A DNA stretch of 64,000 nucleotides from an uncultured Tateyamaria sp. (GCF_947503415.1 NZ_CANNDS010000002.1:434001-498000); one strand, 5' to 3'. Numbered from the stretch's first letter, positions 11,267 through 22,266 are shown. Notes: generated by a model from the letters alone, not told the origin. Numbers and translations: made by a program.

Positions 11267-12058
11267 TCAACTTGTGGAGTGTGCGGTCTTTGTGCGGCTC
11301 CATTCGGCCAATGTCAGACCCGCCTTGGGCGCGTATAGCTGCACATGCAGGTCATGGCTTGGCCGCCCGGGTGTATCAACCGACACGGCCCCGGACTGTG
11401 CGCCACCGCTCGCCAGCCGCTGCGCCGCATGTGGCAAAACCAGCAATTCCTGATAGGTCAAATCCAAGTCTGCGCGCAGTGCCACATTGGCAAACACCAA
11501 TTCGCCAGCATCGTTGTGCACGGTGATTGCCTTTCCGCTGGCCTCCGCCAACGTGGTCAGGATCGCATCGTTTTCTGCCAAAGCCGCGCTGAGTGCCTTT
11601 TGCTCGAAGCGCAGTGCGTGTCGTTCAATCTTGCTTTCAACGAGATCGGCAACGGCCTCGAGATACGCAAGTTCGGAATTGCTCCAGATGCGCGGCGATG
11701 CAGCCAATGCGCACATGGCGCCAATCGGCAATCCGTCTTCGCGGCACAGCGGTACGCCCAGATATGCTCCGATACTCATCGCCTCGACGGACGGGACATC
11801 GCGAAAGCGCGCATCATTTCGCACGTCTACAACGCGCAGGGGCGCACCTGTTCGCATCGTGTGACCACAGATTGTATCACGTGCATACATGATACGGTCT
11901 TCGACCGGTTCACCTTGCTTGGAATGCCCGAGCGCCCGCAATGCTTCACCGTGCAAAACACTCACCAGGCACATCTGACAATTCAGTTTGGCCGCAACTG
12001 ACTGCGCAAGCGCATCAAATTCAGCCATACTGCTGAAGTCAAACGCCAAATCTCCCAT
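11267..12058 (-). CDS. GAF domain protein with PAS-like C-terminal region
   Basis: 263 aa from MGDLAFDFSSMAEFDALAQSVAAKLNCQMCLVSVL...; typical GAF pattern; upstream part of the tracked ORF has antisense-like composition. Confidence 0.75.
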   Translation of the reverse strand: MGDLAFDFSSMAEFDALAQSVAAKLNCQMCLVSVLHGEALRALGHSKQGEPVEDRIMYARDTICGHTMRTGAPLRVVDVRNDARFRDVPSVEAMSIGAYLGVPLCREDGLPIGAMCALAASPRIWSNSELAYLEAVADLVESKIERHALRFEQKALSAALAENDAILTTLAEASGKAITVHNDAGELVFANVALRADLDLTYQELLVLPHAAQRLASGGAQSGAVSVDTPGRPSHDLHVQLYAPKAGLTLAEWSRTKTAHSTS

Positions 12059-12135
12059 AACGCCGTTCCATTCCCCAAAACGCTCCGCGGGACTTACGCC
12101 TGCGTCTCCTTTGGAAAATATCGAAAAGTTGACGC

Positions 12136-12180
12136 CACGTAAAACAAAATGATCCGAAGACCACGAATGATCTTCGGACC
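12136..12180 (-). terminator. Putative rho-independent terminator after DUF1330 gene
   Basis: Minus-strand stem TCCGAAGA/TCTTCGGA (12153-12160 / 12171-12178) followed by TCATTTTGTTTTACG. Confidence 0.5.
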
Positions 12181-12233
12181 ACTGTTCGTGTGCCCTGTAT
12201 TCGTTTGCTGTCACACCTGTTGCAGGCGTGCGA

Positions 12234-12515
12234 TCACAACAGGATAATGTCCGACGTGCCGCTGTCGCGGCGCAAGTCATGAACACTTTGCAAGTCCGGG
12301 TCGCCGATCCAAGCCTGGGCTGCTGCGCGATCCGGGAACCGGACGATCGCCATCGCATCAGGCAGCACGGGTGCACCTTCAAGCACCGCCAATTCCGGAG
12401 AGGCCTGAACAACTTCGCCTCCGTGACGGGCCAGCGCATCAGTGGCCTTGTCGCGATATTGGCCAAGGCTTTCAGGGTTGGTCACGCGCAGCATCACGAC
12501 AGCATGTGTGGTCAT
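12234..12515 (-). CDS. DUF1330-type/dimeric ferredoxin-like fold protein
   Basis: 93 aa MTTHAVVMLRVTNPESLGQYRDKATDALARHGGEVVQASPELAVLEG...AIVRFPDRAAAQAWIGDPDLQSVHDLRR. Confidence 0.75.
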   Translation of the reverse strand: MTTHAVVMLRVTNPESLGQYRDKATDALARHGGEVVQASPELAVLEGAPVLPDAMAIVRFPDRAAAQAWIGDPDLQSVHDLRRDSGTSDIILL

Positions 12516-12638
12516 TTCATCGATCCTTTCCATTTGATTTGACTGCACGGTACCGCCCAGCAACCTGTGAAAGAAACGAGTGTGTTTGAAGCCACCCTGT
12601 GCAAAAACGATCAGGTTGGCAAGGCAAAGGATAAGGCC

Positions 12639-13514
12639 ATGGACTGGGGCGATCTGAAATATGTACTCGAAACCGTGCGCCACGGTGGGTTAAGCGGCGC
12701 TGCGCGCGCTTTAGGGGTGAACCATGCCACTGTCGCCCGCCGCATTGCCGCGGCAGAGACGGCATTGGGGACACCGCTGTTTGATCGGCGTCCCTCGGGA
12801 TACGTGCCCACCATGGCTGGTCGCGATGCCGCCCGCACGGCGGAAGCGTTCGAGGCGGAACATGCTGGCTTGGCGCGGGCCATCGCGGCACGGGATGTGG
12901 CGCTGAGTGGTCCCCTCACTGTAACGGCGCCTCATCTGATGGTGCACTCGGTATTGGCGCCAATCTTTGGCGCATTCGCAAAAGCGCATCCCGAGATTGA
13001 GCTGACCATCCTAGGGGCCATTGAAACGCTCAACCTTGCGGAGCGTGAGGCGGACGTGGCGATCCGAATTTCCGATGCGCCCAACCCTGATCTGGTCGGG
13101 AGGCAGGTCGCAACACAGAAGTCAGCAATCTATGCGAGCAAGGCGTATGTCGAAACGCTGTCGAGCGATCCTGACCGCAAATTGCACTGGCTGCGCTTCC
13201 TGCACTGGCAACCCATCCCGAAAGACGTGCTGGCGATCTACCCTGCGGCGCGCACCGTCATGAACCTTGATGACATGGTGGCAATGATGGGCGCATTGCG
13301 CGCAGGTCTAGGCGCATCCCGCGCGCCTTGCATCCTTGGCGACGGCGACCCCGAGCTTGCGCGTGTTCCAGGTTTGCCGTTGATGCCCTACCCGTCAATC
13401 TGGGTGTTGACGCACGCGGACCTGCGCGCAGTGCCGCGCATTTCGGCATTTACCGAGTTCATCTCATCAAGCTTGCGCAAGAAACGCGCGGCCTTTGCCG
13501 GTGAAGCGATCTAG
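12639..13514 (+). CDS. LysR family transcriptional regulator
   Basis: MDWGDLKYVLETVRHGGLSGAARALGVNHATVARRIAAAETALGTPLFDRRPSGYVPT: LysR HTH. Confidence 0.92.
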   Translation: MDWGDLKYVLETVRHGGLSGAARALGVNHATVARRIAAAETALGTPLFDRRPSGYVPTMAGRDAARTAEAFEAEHAGLARAIAARDVALSGPLTVTAPHLMVHSVLAPIFGAFAKAHPEIELTILGAIETLNLAEREADVAIRISDAPNPDLVGRQVATQKSAIYASKAYVETLSSDPDRKLHWLRFLHWQPIPKDVLAIYPAARTVMNLDDMVAMMGALRAGLGASRAPCILGDGDPELARVPGLPLMPYPSIWVLTHADLRAVPRISAFTEFISSSLRKKRAAFAGEAI

Positions 13515-14296
13515 GATCGGACCCAAGCCGCTTTGCGCTTGGCAAAGAAGGCGTCGATCCCTTCAGCCGCCTCTGCGGTTTCCCATCGAGATTTGAGCGC
13601 AGCGATGGACGTGGCGATGGTGTCCGCATCAATCCTTGGGCCAAATCCGCGCGCCAACGCCTTCGCCGCCGCCACAGCGCCGGGAGCGCAAGAGAGGTAT
13701 GGGTCGACTTCCGCCGCAACTGCCGCTGCCAGGTCATCAGAGGAAACCGTCTTGGCCAATAAGCCCAGATCAACTGCTTCTGCCGCGTCGAACAGGCGCG
13801 ACGACATGAACACGCGCCGTGCCCGCCCCTCCCCCATGCGGGCGATGACGTAAGGCCCGATGGTTGCCGGGATGATACCAAGCCGCGTTTCCGTCAGCCC
13901 CATTTTGATGTGATCGGCACCAATCGCGACATCGCAGACCGATGCCATCCCGACACCACCGCCAAAGGCGTTGCCATGCACGGCCCCGATCAGCGGTTTG
14001 GGCATCGTATTCAAGGCGTGCAGCATGTGCGCAAGTTTTCCCGCCTCTTGCGCGCGCGTTTCCGCATCCGATTGCATCTGCTCGCGCATCCAGCCCAGAT
14101 CACCACCGGCGCAAAAGCTTTTGCCAGCACCCGACAGAACGACGACCCGCACCGCATCATCTGCGCCCAGATCGATTGCGGCCTCGTGCAACTCCGCGAT
14201 CATTTCGGCATTCATTGCGTTGTGCTTGTCGGCACGGTCCAACATCAGCGTCGCAACGCCGCGCGGATCAACGGTGATGGCGATCGTGTTCGTCAC
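13511..14296 (-). CDS. liuC: Enoyl-CoA hydratase/isomerase family, probable methylglutaconyl-CoA hydratase
   Basis: Crotonase motifs GAGKSFCAGGDLGWM, GNAFGGGVGMASVCD; location in leucine catabolic operon. Confidence 0.88.
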   Translation of the reverse strand: MTNTIAITVDPRGVATLMLDRADKHNAMNAEMIAELHEAAIDLGADDAVRVVVLSGAGKSFCAGGDLGWMREQMQSDAETRAQEAGKLAHMLHALNTMPKPLIGAVHGNAFGGGVGMASVCDVAIGADHIKMGLTETRLGIIPATIGPYVIARMGEGRARRVFMSSRLFDAAEAVDLGLLAKTVSSDDLAAAVAAEVDPYLSCAPGAVAAAKALARGFGPRIDADTIATSIAALKSRWETAEAAEGIDAFFAKRKAAWVRS

Positions 14297-15153
14297 GTCA
14301 TGGCCTCTTCCCGAAGGGCACGCGCCATCGCTGCCGCTTCGTCGATGACGGCTTGGTCCAGACCTGTTTTGTACCCCAGACGGTCCAAATGCGCGGCCAC
14401 CGCTTCGGTGGCAACGTTCCCAGCAGCGCCGGGCGCGAAGGGGCAGCCCCCCAAACCACCGACCGCCGCATCAAACACCCTCACGCCAAGGGCCAGTGAA
14501 GCGTCAATATTGTCCAGCGCACGCCCGTTGGTGTCATGGAAGTGCCCGGCAAGACGGCCCACGGGCACCACGTCGCGCACAGCGAGCAGCATGCGCGCCA
14601 CCGCATCGGGCGTGCCACGGCCGATGGTGTCGCCCAAGCTGATTTCGTAGCAGCCCATGGCAAAGAGCCGATCCGCCACGCGCGCCACGGCATCCGGGTT
14701 TACGGCGCCATCATACGGGCACTCGACCACGCAGGACACGTAACCACGCACCGGCAGATCAATCGCCCGCGCCGCTTCGATCACCGGTGCAAACCGATCC
14801 AGCGATTCGTCGATGCTGGCGTTGATGTTGGCTTGGGAAAATCCCTCGCTCGCCGATCCGAAGACGGCAATTTCATCCGCACCAGCCGCACGTGCATCTT
14901 CAAACCCGCGCATGTTCGGGGTCAGCGCGGCATAGCGAACGCCGGGCGCACGGGCGATCCCGTCCAGAACCTCTGCACTGCCTGCCATTTGCGGCACCCA
15001 TTTTGGGCTGACAAAGCTCGCGCATTCGATCCGGCGGAAACCTGCGGCGCTCAGCTTGTCGATGAGCGCGATCTTTTCCGCCACCGGGATCTCGCGTGCT
15101 TCGTTTTGCAGCCCGTCGCGCGGGCCCACTTCGTAGATTTCAACCGCGTCCAT
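14293..15153 (-). CDS. liuE: Hydroxymethylglutaryl-CoA lyase
   Basis: EVGPRDGLQNE, SFVSPKWVPQMA, YVSCVVECPYDG, GGLGGCPFAPGAAGN. Confidence 0.95.
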   Translation of the reverse strand: MDAVEIYEVGPRDGLQNEAREIPVAEKIALIDKLSAAGFRRIECASFVSPKWVPQMAGSAEVLDGIARAPGVRYAALTPNMRGFEDARAAGADEIAVFGSASEGFSQANINASIDESLDRFAPVIEAARAIDLPVRGYVSCVVECPYDGAVNPDAVARVADRLFAMGCYEISLGDTIGRGTPDAVARMLLAVRDVVPVGRLAGHFHDTNGRALDNIDASLALGVRVFDAAVGGLGGCPFAPGAAGNVATEAVAAHLDRLGYKTGLDQAVIDEAAAMARALREEAMT

Positions 15154-15819
15154 TCACGCCTCCCATGCCGGATAGAATTCCCGATCATAGAGACGTCCTT
15201 CGGGTTCTGGCAAACTCGCCTGAAAGGCCGGGCGTTCGCTGATCCTGTCAAACCATCGCGAAAGCTCTGGATGATCGTCAAAAGGCCGGAAATATCGCGC
15301 CATATAGACCGCCTGCCCGACCGAGATATCGGCGGCCGAAAAGCCGGATGTCAGCAGGTAGTCGCGGTTCTCCACAGGTGTCGACAGCCGCGCCTCTATC
15401 GCGTCGTAGCATTTGCCGATCCGGGCAGCTTCGAGCTTCATCACTGTGGGGCTGCGCATGCTGTCGTCATAGATCGCGATGTGCTGCTGGGTCAGCGCCG
15501 CTGCGTGCTGACTGATGGTTTCGGCGAAGTGCACCCACACAAGCCATGCCATGCGATCCGGAGTACCGGGGGCCCGTCCCAACCGGTCCGGGCTGAACCG
15601 TTCACACAAATATTCGGTGATCGCGCCCGTTTCGAACATGCGCTCGCCCTCGATCTCAAGCGCCGGCACGCGTCCCGCGGGGCTGAGGGACAGAAATTCC
15701 GGTGCCCGCAGGGATTTATCGAAAGGGTGGACCTGCACACGAAACGCTACATCCAACTCGTTCAACAGCCAAAGGGTGCGCATGGATCGGGTCTGTGGGC
15801 AATGATGCAGCGTGATCAC
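15154..15819 (-). CDS. Glutathione S-transferase family protein
   Basis: 221 aa; ITLHHCPQTRSMRTLWLLNELDV..., FETGAITEYLCERF GST N-domain. Confidence 0.88.
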   Translation of the reverse strand: MITLHHCPQTRSMRTLWLLNELDVAFRVQVHPFDKSLRAPEFLSLSPAGRVPALEIEGERMFETGAITEYLCERFSPDRLGRAPGTPDRMAWLVWVHFAETISQHAAALTQQHIAIYDDSMRSPTVMKLEAARIGKCYDAIEARLSTPVENRDYLLTSGFSAADISVGQAVYMARYFRPFDDHPELSRWFDRISERPAFQASLPEPEGRLYDREFYPAWEA

Positions 15820-17750
15820 GCCTCGTCCTCCAGCCGGACCAATGCGGCACCGGCCACGACCTGATCCCCCTCATCCGCCAGAACCTCAGCCACGGTTCCG
15901 TCGCGGGCGGCGAGCAATACATGTTCCATCTTCATGGCCTCAAGGATCGCGAGGCGATCGCCTTTGGCCACCGCCGCACCTTGAGATGCGAACACAGCCT
16001 TCACCAGACCGGGCATTGGTGCTTCCACGACATTGCCATCACCTGCCGCACTTGCCGCAACATCCAGGAGATCGATGACCCGAAAGGAGATGCCATAAGC
16101 ATCAAATACCGTAGCAACAGCGTTGGCGACATGCACATCGGGCGCGCTTTGGCCGTCAATAATCCAACGGCCCTGCTGACGTTCGGCCAAAACATCCGTG
16201 CCATCGACCGTCCAGCGCATCCGATTGGCGCTTTCGACCTCGACGTGGCAAGCCATCGGGTCATCTCCGCGCGCAAGGTGCACTGAACGGCGCAGCGGGT
16301 CCCAAAGCGTAAAACCGGTATCGGGTCCCGACGCGTTCAGTCCCGCTACCGCCATTGCAGCGGCAACAGCGTGTCGTGCTTCAATATCGGGACTGGTGGT
16401 CAACGCATCGATGTCTCGTGCAATCAGCCCTGTATCAACCTCTGCTGCGGCGAACCCATCATGGCCCGACAAGGCCCCCAAGAACGCAAGGTTCGTAACG
16501 GTCCCGCCAACTTGCGTACCGGCCAGCGCTTGTGAAAGCCGCTTCAATGCAATGGCACGTGTGGGCCCATGCACGATCACCTTTGCGATCATCGGATCGT
16601 AGTGCGGGCTGATCTCATCTCCGGTTCGTACACCGCTGTCGGCACGGGCGGTTTGAGGAAAGGCCAAGTGCGTCAGCGTGCCGGTGGCAGGCAAGAACCC
16701 TGCCGGCACATCTTCTGCATATAGCCGTGCCTCGAATGCGTGGCCCGTGATCGACAACTCACCTTGGACGGCGGGCAGCGGTTCTCCTGCTGCGACGCGT
16801 AGTTGCCATTCAACAAGATCCACACCGGTGATCGCTTCGGTTACCGGGTGTTCGACCTGCAACCGCGTATTCATCTCCATGAAAAAGAAGCCGTCTGGGC
16901 GCAACGGGCCAGAGCCATCCACGATAAACTCGACCGTTCCGGCACCCATGTAACCGATGGCCTTGGCCGCGCGCACCGCGGCTGTTCCCATGGCGCTGCG
17001 CATCTCTTCGGTCATGCCGGGTGCCGGCGCTTCTTCGATTACCTTCTGGTGGCGACGCTGCAGTGAGCAATCGCGCTCAAACAGGTGCACGGCAGTGTCG
17101 CCATCGCCAAAAACCTGCACCTCGATATGACGCGGTTGGGTGACAAATTTCTCGACCAGTACGTCCGCATTGCCAAATGCCGTCTTGGCCTCACTTCGCG
17201 CACTTGAAAGCGCATCTGCAAACCCGCCAGCATCCTCGACCAGTCGCATTCCCTTGCCGCCGCCGCCCGCCACCGCTTTGATGAGAACGGGATACCCGAT
17301 CTTGTCAGCTTCCGCCGCCAGCAGGGAATCATCCTGATCCGCCCCGTGATACCCGGGCACAACAGGCACTCCCGCCTTTACCATCAACGCCTTGGCTGCA
17401 TCTTTCAGTCCCATGGCACGGATCGCATCCGCCGATGGACCGATAAAGGTCAGGCCCGCAGCCTCCACCGCTTCAACGAAACCGGGATTCTCTGAAAGAA
17501 AGCCGTAGCCGGGGTGAATAGCTTGGGCACCGGTATCCAAAGCGGCCTGGATGATCGTGTCACCACGCAAGTAACTGTCAGCTGGGGCCGGGCCGCCAAT
17601 ATGCACGGCACGATCAGCCATCACTACATGCTTGGCGGACTTGTCGGCATCCGAATAGACGGCGACGCAGCGCACGCCCATGGCCTGAGCCGTTTCCATC
17701 ACCCGGCACGCAATCTCGCCCCGGTTGGCTATGAGGATCGTATCAAACAT
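15816..17750 (-). CDS. liuD: Methylcrotonyl-CoA carboxylase biotin-containing subunit
   Basis: Biotin carboxylase MFDTILIANRGEIACRVM...; C-terminal biotinyl motif AILEAMKMEHVL. Confidence 0.94.
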   Translation of the reverse strand: MFDTILIANRGEIACRVMETAQAMGVRCVAVYSDADKSAKHVVMADRAVHIGGPAPADSYLRGDTIIQAALDTGAQAIHPGYGFLSENPGFVEAVEAAGLTFIGPSADAIRAMGLKDAAKALMVKAGVPVVPGYHGADQDDSLLAAEADKIGYPVLIKAVAGGGGKGMRLVEDAGGFADALSSARSEAKTAFGNADVLVEKFVTQPRHIEVQVFGDGDTAVHLFERDCSLQRRHQKVIEEAPAPGMTEEMRSAMGTAAVRAAKAIGYMGAGTVEFIVDGSGPLRPDGFFFMEMNTRLQVEHPVTEAITGVDLVEWQLRVAAGEPLPAVQGELSITGHAFEARLYAEDVPAGFLPATGTLTHLAFPQTARADSGVRTGDEISPHYDPMIAKVIVHGPTRAIALKRLSQALAGTQVGGTVTNLAFLGALSGHDGFAAAEVDTGLIARDIDALTTSPDIEARHAVAAAMAVAGLNASGPDTGFTLWDPLRRSVHLARGDDPMACHVEVESANRMRWTVDGTDVLAERQQGRWIIDGQSAPDVHVANAVATVFDAYGISFRVIDLLDVAASAAGDGNVVEAPMPGLVKAVFASQGAAVAKGDRLAILEAMKMEHVLLAARDGTVAEVLADEGDQVVAGAALVRLEDEA

Positions 17751-17760
17751 CAAATTGTCC

Positions 17761-19365
17761 TCACATCCGGAACACGCCAAAGCGCGTATCCTCGATTGGT
17801 GCGTTGAGAGCAGCCGACAGGCTCAGGTGCAGAACATCACGGGCCTTGCGCGGGTCGATTACCCCGTCATCCCAAAGCCGGGCAGAAGCGTAAAGCGGAT
17901 GCGACTGATCTTCGAACATGTCGATCGTCGGCTGTTTGAAGGCGGCCTCCTCCTCGGCGGACCACGTGCCGCCGCCCCGCTCGATCCCGTCACGCTTGAC
18001 CGTTGCCAGCACACCGGCAGCTTGCGCGCCGCCCATCACACTGATCCGGGAATTGGGCCATGACCACAGGAACCGCGGAGAATAGGCGCGACCGGCCATA
18101 CCGTAATTGCCTGCCCCAAAGGACCCGCCCACCAGCATGGTCACCTTGGGCACCGACGTTGTCGCCACGGCTGTGACCATCTTGGCCCCGTGCCGCGCAA
18201 TGCCTTCATTCTCGTACTTTTGGCCCACCATGAAGCCGGTGATGTTCTGCAGGAAGACCAGCGGGATTTTGCGTTGGCTGCACAGTTCCACGAAGTGAGC
18301 GCCCTTCTGTGCCGCTTCGGAAAACAACACGCCGTTGTTTGCGATTATGCCAACGGGCACACCCTTGATATGGGCAAATCCGCAAACCAGCGTCTCCCCG
18401 AACCGCGCCTTGAATGCATCGAAGCGGCTGCCATCCACGATGCGCGCGATCACTTCGTTTATGTCATATGGCGTGCGCAAATCTGCCGGAACCACGCCCA
18501 AAATCTCCTCCGGGTCGTACGCAGGCTCTTCCGGGCTCTGCAAAGTGACGGTCGATGGTTTGCTCAGGTTCAGGTGTCCGACACTTCTCCGGGCCAGCGC
18601 CAGCGCGTGCGCGTCATCCTCGGCCAGATAGTCTGCGACACCGGACAGGCGCGTGTGCACGTCGCCGCCGCCAAGGTCTTCGGCGCTCACCACCTCTCCG
18701 GTTGCGGCCTTCACCAGCGGTGGGCCAGCAAGGAAGATAGTCCCCTGCTCTTTCACGATGATCGTCACATCCGACATGGCAGGCACGTAGGCGCCGCCCG
18801 CCGTGCACGACCCCATCACAACTGCGATCTGCGGAATACCCTTGGCGCTCATCTGCGCTTGGTTGAAAAAGATGCGGCCAAAGTGGTCACGGTCCGGGAA
18901 CACCTCGTCCTGGTTGGGCAGGTTCGCGCCACCGCTGTCGACCAGATAAATGCAGGGCAGATGGTTCTGCTCCGCGATCTCCTGCGCGCGCAGGTGCTTT
19001 TTGACGGTCATGGGATAATAGGTGCCGCCCTTTACCGTGGCGTCGTTGCACACAACCATGACATCGTGGCCCATCACGCGACCGATACCCGCGATCACAC
19101 CGGCACAGGGTGCAGCGCCGTCATAAAGGCCATGCGCCGCAGTGGCCCCCACTTCAAGGAACGGGGACCCCGGATCCAAAAGGTTGGCCACCCGTTCGCG
19201 CGGCAGCATCTTGCCGCGGCTCACATGGCGGTCGCGGGATCGTTGTCCTCCACCTGCAGCCGCCAGATCCGCCGCTGCACGGACTTCGGCCAAAGCATCG
19301 AGATGTGCGGCGCGGTTGGATTTGAACGTGTCAGAACCCGGCAGCGCCTGTGAGGTCAGTTTCAT
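17761..19365 (-). CDS. liuB: Methylcrotonyl-CoA carboxylase carboxyltransferase subunit
   Basis: 534 aa acyl-CoA carboxyltransferase; [41 protein letters not shown]. Confidence 0.95.
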   Translation of the reverse strand: MKLTSQALPGSDTFKSNRAAHLDALAEVRAAADLAAAGGGQRSRDRHVSRGKMLPRERVANLLDPGSPFLEVGATAAHGLYDGAAPCAGVIAGIGRVMGHDVMVVCNDATVKGGTYYPMTVKKHLRAQEIAEQNHLPCIYLVDSGGANLPNQDEVFPDRDHFGRIFFNQAQMSAKGIPQIAVVMGSCTAGGAYVPAMSDVTIIVKEQGTIFLAGPPLVKAATGEVVSAEDLGGGDVHTRLSGVADYLAEDDAHALALARRSVGHLNLSKPSTVTLQSPEEPAYDPEEILGVVPADLRTPYDINEVIARIVDGSRFDAFKARFGETLVCGFAHIKGVPVGIIANNGVLFSEAAQKGAHFVELCSQRKIPLVFLQNITGFMVGQKYENEGIARHGAKMVTAVATTSVPKVTMLVGGSFGAGNYGMAGRAYSPRFLWSWPNSRISVMGGAQAAGVLATVKRDGIERGGGTWSAEEEAAFKQPTIDMFEDQSHPLYASARLWDDGVIDPRKARDVLHLSLSAALNAPIEDTRFGVFRM

Positions 19366-20834
19366 CTTGTCTCTCCGATCTCAGCCGCCGCACGGGCCTT
19401 GAGTTCTTTGCGGATCACCTTGCCGGTCACTGTCATTGGCAAGGCGTCCAGAAATGTGATTTCCCTTGGGTATGAATAGGTTGCCAACCGATCCTTGACC
19501 CATTCCTGCAACAGCGCCGCGTTGGGTTGTACACCCGGCTTTGGAACAACATAGGCTTTGACAATTTCCGTGCGCAACGGGTCAGGCTTGCCCACAACGC
19601 CAGCGGTGGCGACATCCGGGTGGGTCAGAAGGCAATCCTCAATCTCTGCCGGGCCGATGCGATATCCAGCGGAGGTGATCACGTCGTCATCACGCCCCAC
19701 AAAACGAATATCGTCCCCGTCTTGTTGGCCGCGATCCCCGGTCAGCATCCAATCGCCGCGAAATTTCTCTGCCGTGGCGTCGGGCCGTCGCCAATACTGC
19801 AACATCATAGATGGCGCGCCACGCCTGACCGCAATATCGCCCTCGCCATCTGTGACGTTGCCCCGCTGATCAATAATCGCCACGTCAAAGCCTGGAACAG
19901 CGCGCCCCATGCACCCCGGTTTGGTCCTGTACCTTGCCGCGCACGCGCTCACGACCATGTTGCATTCGGTCTGGCCATAAAACTCATTGATGGTGACGCC
20001 CAGAGCATTCCGTCCCCATGCGAGCATTTCTGCGCCCAGTGGTTCACCGCCGCTCGCGACAGACCGCAATCCATCAATCCGCGCGTCATGCGCCTTGAGC
20101 ATACGCAGGGCTGTTGGCGGGAAAAATACATTCTTGACAGAGGCTTGGCCTATGATCCTCTGACATTCGTCTATCGTGAACTTCGGCATCCGCGCGGCAA
20201 CGACCGGAACGCCCATAGACAAGCCCGGCATCAACACATCGAACAATCCACCGATCCATGCCCAGTCAGCCGGTGTCCACAAGCAATCCTCTGCTTGGCC
20301 AAGATCATCATGGCTGAGCGTAACACCGGGTATATGCCCGTCCAGAACCCCATGTCCGTGCAGCGCACCCTTGGGTGCGCCTGTGGTGCCGGAGGTGTAG
20401 ATCAAAACGGCGGGCGTCGCGGCGTCAGCATCGGCAAAGTCAACTGGGTCGCCTGAAATGCCCGCGCGCTCTGCGATCCAGCAGCGGGCGAGATCCCCCA
20501 CCAAGGCGATGCCCTCGTCGTCTGTCAGGATCAGTTTCGCGCCAGCGTCTTCCACGCGGCTGCGCAGCGCATCACGCTTGAAGAGTTTGAACAAGGGGAC
20601 TGATATTGCACCAATTTTCCAGATCGCCAAATGAGCGGCCGCACACCATGGCGATTGTGACAAAAGCACACCCACTCGGTCACCTGCCCGAACCTCAGCC
20701 ATGAGGGCCCGGGCCAGTCCATCCACCATATCGGACAGTTCTGCGTAGGTGACATCGACGCGTCCTTCGGTCGGCATATCGATGATTGCCACCTGTGTGC
20801 CGGGATGGTCGAGGCATTGCCGGGCCATGTTCAT
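19362..20834 (-). CDS. AMP-binding acyl-CoA synthetase
   Basis: [47 protein letters not shown]. Confidence 0.92.
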   Translation of the reverse strand: MNMARQCLDHPGTQVAIIDMPTEGRVDVTYAELSDMVDGLARALMAEVRAGDRVGVLLSQSPWCAAAHLAIWKIGAISVPLFKLFKRDALRSRVEDAGAKLILTDDEGIALVGDLARCWIAERAGISGDPVDFADADAATPAVLIYTSGTTGAPKGALHGHGVLDGHIPGVTLSHDDLGQAEDCLWTPADWAWIGGLFDVLMPGLSMGVPVVAARMPKFTIDECQRIIGQASVKNVFFPPTALRMLKAHDARIDGLRSVASGGEPLGAEMLAWGRNALGVTINEFYGQTECNMVVSACAARYRTKPGCMGRAVPGFDVAIIDQRGNVTDGEGDIAVRRGAPSMMLQYWRRPDATAEKFRGDWMLTGDRGQQDGDDIRFVGRDDDVITSAGYRIGPAEIEDCLLTHPDVATAGVVGKPDPLRTEIVKAYVVPKPGVQPNAALLQEWVKDRLATYSYPREITFLDALPMTVTGKVIRKELKARAAAEIGETR

Positions 20835-21106
20835 ATCCCGCCCTCCTCAACCACGGAGGCGCGGCCCAAGCGATCGACCGCATAGAGCGTTGATGCACAT
20901 CGTACATAAAAGACAGCAGAGGCATCTCCGGGCCAGCCTACACATTGGCTTGTATCACCGCCATGTCCTGCCACGTGCACGTCAGCCACGGCTTCGATCA
21001 CGCCGGATGCGTCCAGTGTCACCTGCCGCTGGCCCAACCAGAACCCGCCAAGGGCCGCCAGAACCACCAGCGTCGCTGTCGTGATCAAAACCTGTCGCGG
21101 CATCAC
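20831..21106 (-). CDS. Hypothetical 91 aa membrane-anchored protein in liu operon
   Basis: N-terminal TM, two cysteines; overlaps both neighbours by 4 nt. Confidence 0.6.
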   Translation of the reverse strand: MMPRQVLITTATLVVLAALGGFWLGQRQVTLDASGVIEAVADVHVAGHGGDTSQCVGWPGDASAVFYVRCASTLYAVDRLGRASVVEEGGI

Positions 21107-22266
21107 ATCATGGCCGTGACCAGCTCGCGCCCCACCAACATGCGCCGGATCTCTGATGTGCCTGCGCCGATCTCCATCAATTTGGCATCACGGAAGATGC
21201 GGGCGACGGGCGCATCGTTCAGGAAACCTGCCCCGCCCATGGCCTGCACTGCCTGATGCGCCTGCTTCATCGCCTCTTCGGAGGCATAGAGGCAGCACGC
21301 TGCTGCATCCTGCCGGGTCACTTGGCCGCGGTCGCAGGACTTGGCCACTTCGTAAACATAGGCGCGGGCCGAATTCATGGCTGTATACATATCAGCAATC
21401 TTGCCTTGCATAAGCTGGAAATTCCCGATGGGTTGGCCGAATTGCTTGCGCTCGGTGACGTAGGGCATCACCTCGTCCAGACAGGCGGCCATGGTGCCGA
21501 GGCCGATGCCGGCCAGCACAACCCGTTCATAGTCCAGTCCGGACATGAGGACAGCAACACCGCGCCCCTCTTCGCCCAGTATGTTTTCGAACGGCACTTC
21601 CACGTCTTCAAAGATCAATTCGCCCGTGTTCGATCCGCGCATACCCAGTTTGTCGAAATGCGGCGAGGTCGAGAACCCTTTCATGCCCCTTTCGATCAGG
21701 AACGCCGTCATACCCTTGGGCCCGGCATCCGGATCCGTCTTGGCGTATACTACAAGCGTGTCGGCATCTGGCCCGTTGGTGATCCAGTATTTCGTGCCAT
21801 TCAGGATAAAGCGGTCATTGCGCTTTTCCGCATGCAGCTTCATCGAAACAACGTCAGACCCAGCGCCCGCTTCGGACATTGCCAGCGCACCCACATGTTC
21901 GCCACTGACAAGACCGGGCAGGTACTTTGCCTTTTGCTCTGCGTTCGCATTCAGCCGGACCTGGTTCACACAAAGGTTCGAATGCGCGCCGTAGCTGAGA
22001 GAGACCGACGCGCTGGCACGCGCAATCTCTTCCACGGCGACAGTGTGGGCGAGATACCCCATCCCTGCCCCGCCGTCTTGCTCATCCACGGTTATCCCAA
22101 GCAGGCCCAACTCGCCCATTTCAGGCCACAGCTCCGGAGGGAACGTGTTGTCGGCGTCGATCTTGGCGGCCAACGGCTTGACGCGGTCCTGTGCCCAACG
22201 GTGCACCATATCGCGCAACGCATTTACATCCTCGCCCAGATCAAAACTCATCGAGTGTGTGAACAT
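21103..22266 (-). CDS. liuA: Isovaleryl-CoA dehydrogenase
   Basis: 387 aa acyl-CoA dehydrogenase (AMSEAGAGSDVVSMKL..., IGAGTSEIRRMLVGREL) first in the leucine operon. Confidence 0.92.
   Translation of the reverse strand: MFTHSMSFDLGEDVNALRDMVHRWAQDRVKPLAAKIDADNTFPPELWPEMGELGLLGITVDEQDGGAGMGYLAHTVAVEEIARASASVSLSYGAHSNLCVNQVRLNANAEQKAKYLPGLVSGEHVGALAMSEAGAGSDVVSMKLHAEKRNDRFILNGTKYWITNGPDADTLVVYAKTDPDAGPKGMTAFLIERGMKGFSTSPHFDKLGMRGSNTGELIFEDVEVPFENILGEEGRGVAVLMSGLDYERVVLAGIGLGTMAACLDEVMPYVTERKQFGQPIGNFQLMQGKIADMYTAMNSARAYVYEVAKSCDRGQVTRQDAAACCLYASEEAMKQAHQAVQAMGGAGFLNDAPVARIFRDAKLMEIGAGTSEIRRMLVGRELVTAMM

Noticed and set aside
12059-12466. N-terminal extension of the GAF ORF
   Set aside because: Overlaps the DUF1330 gene in a different frame with biased composition.
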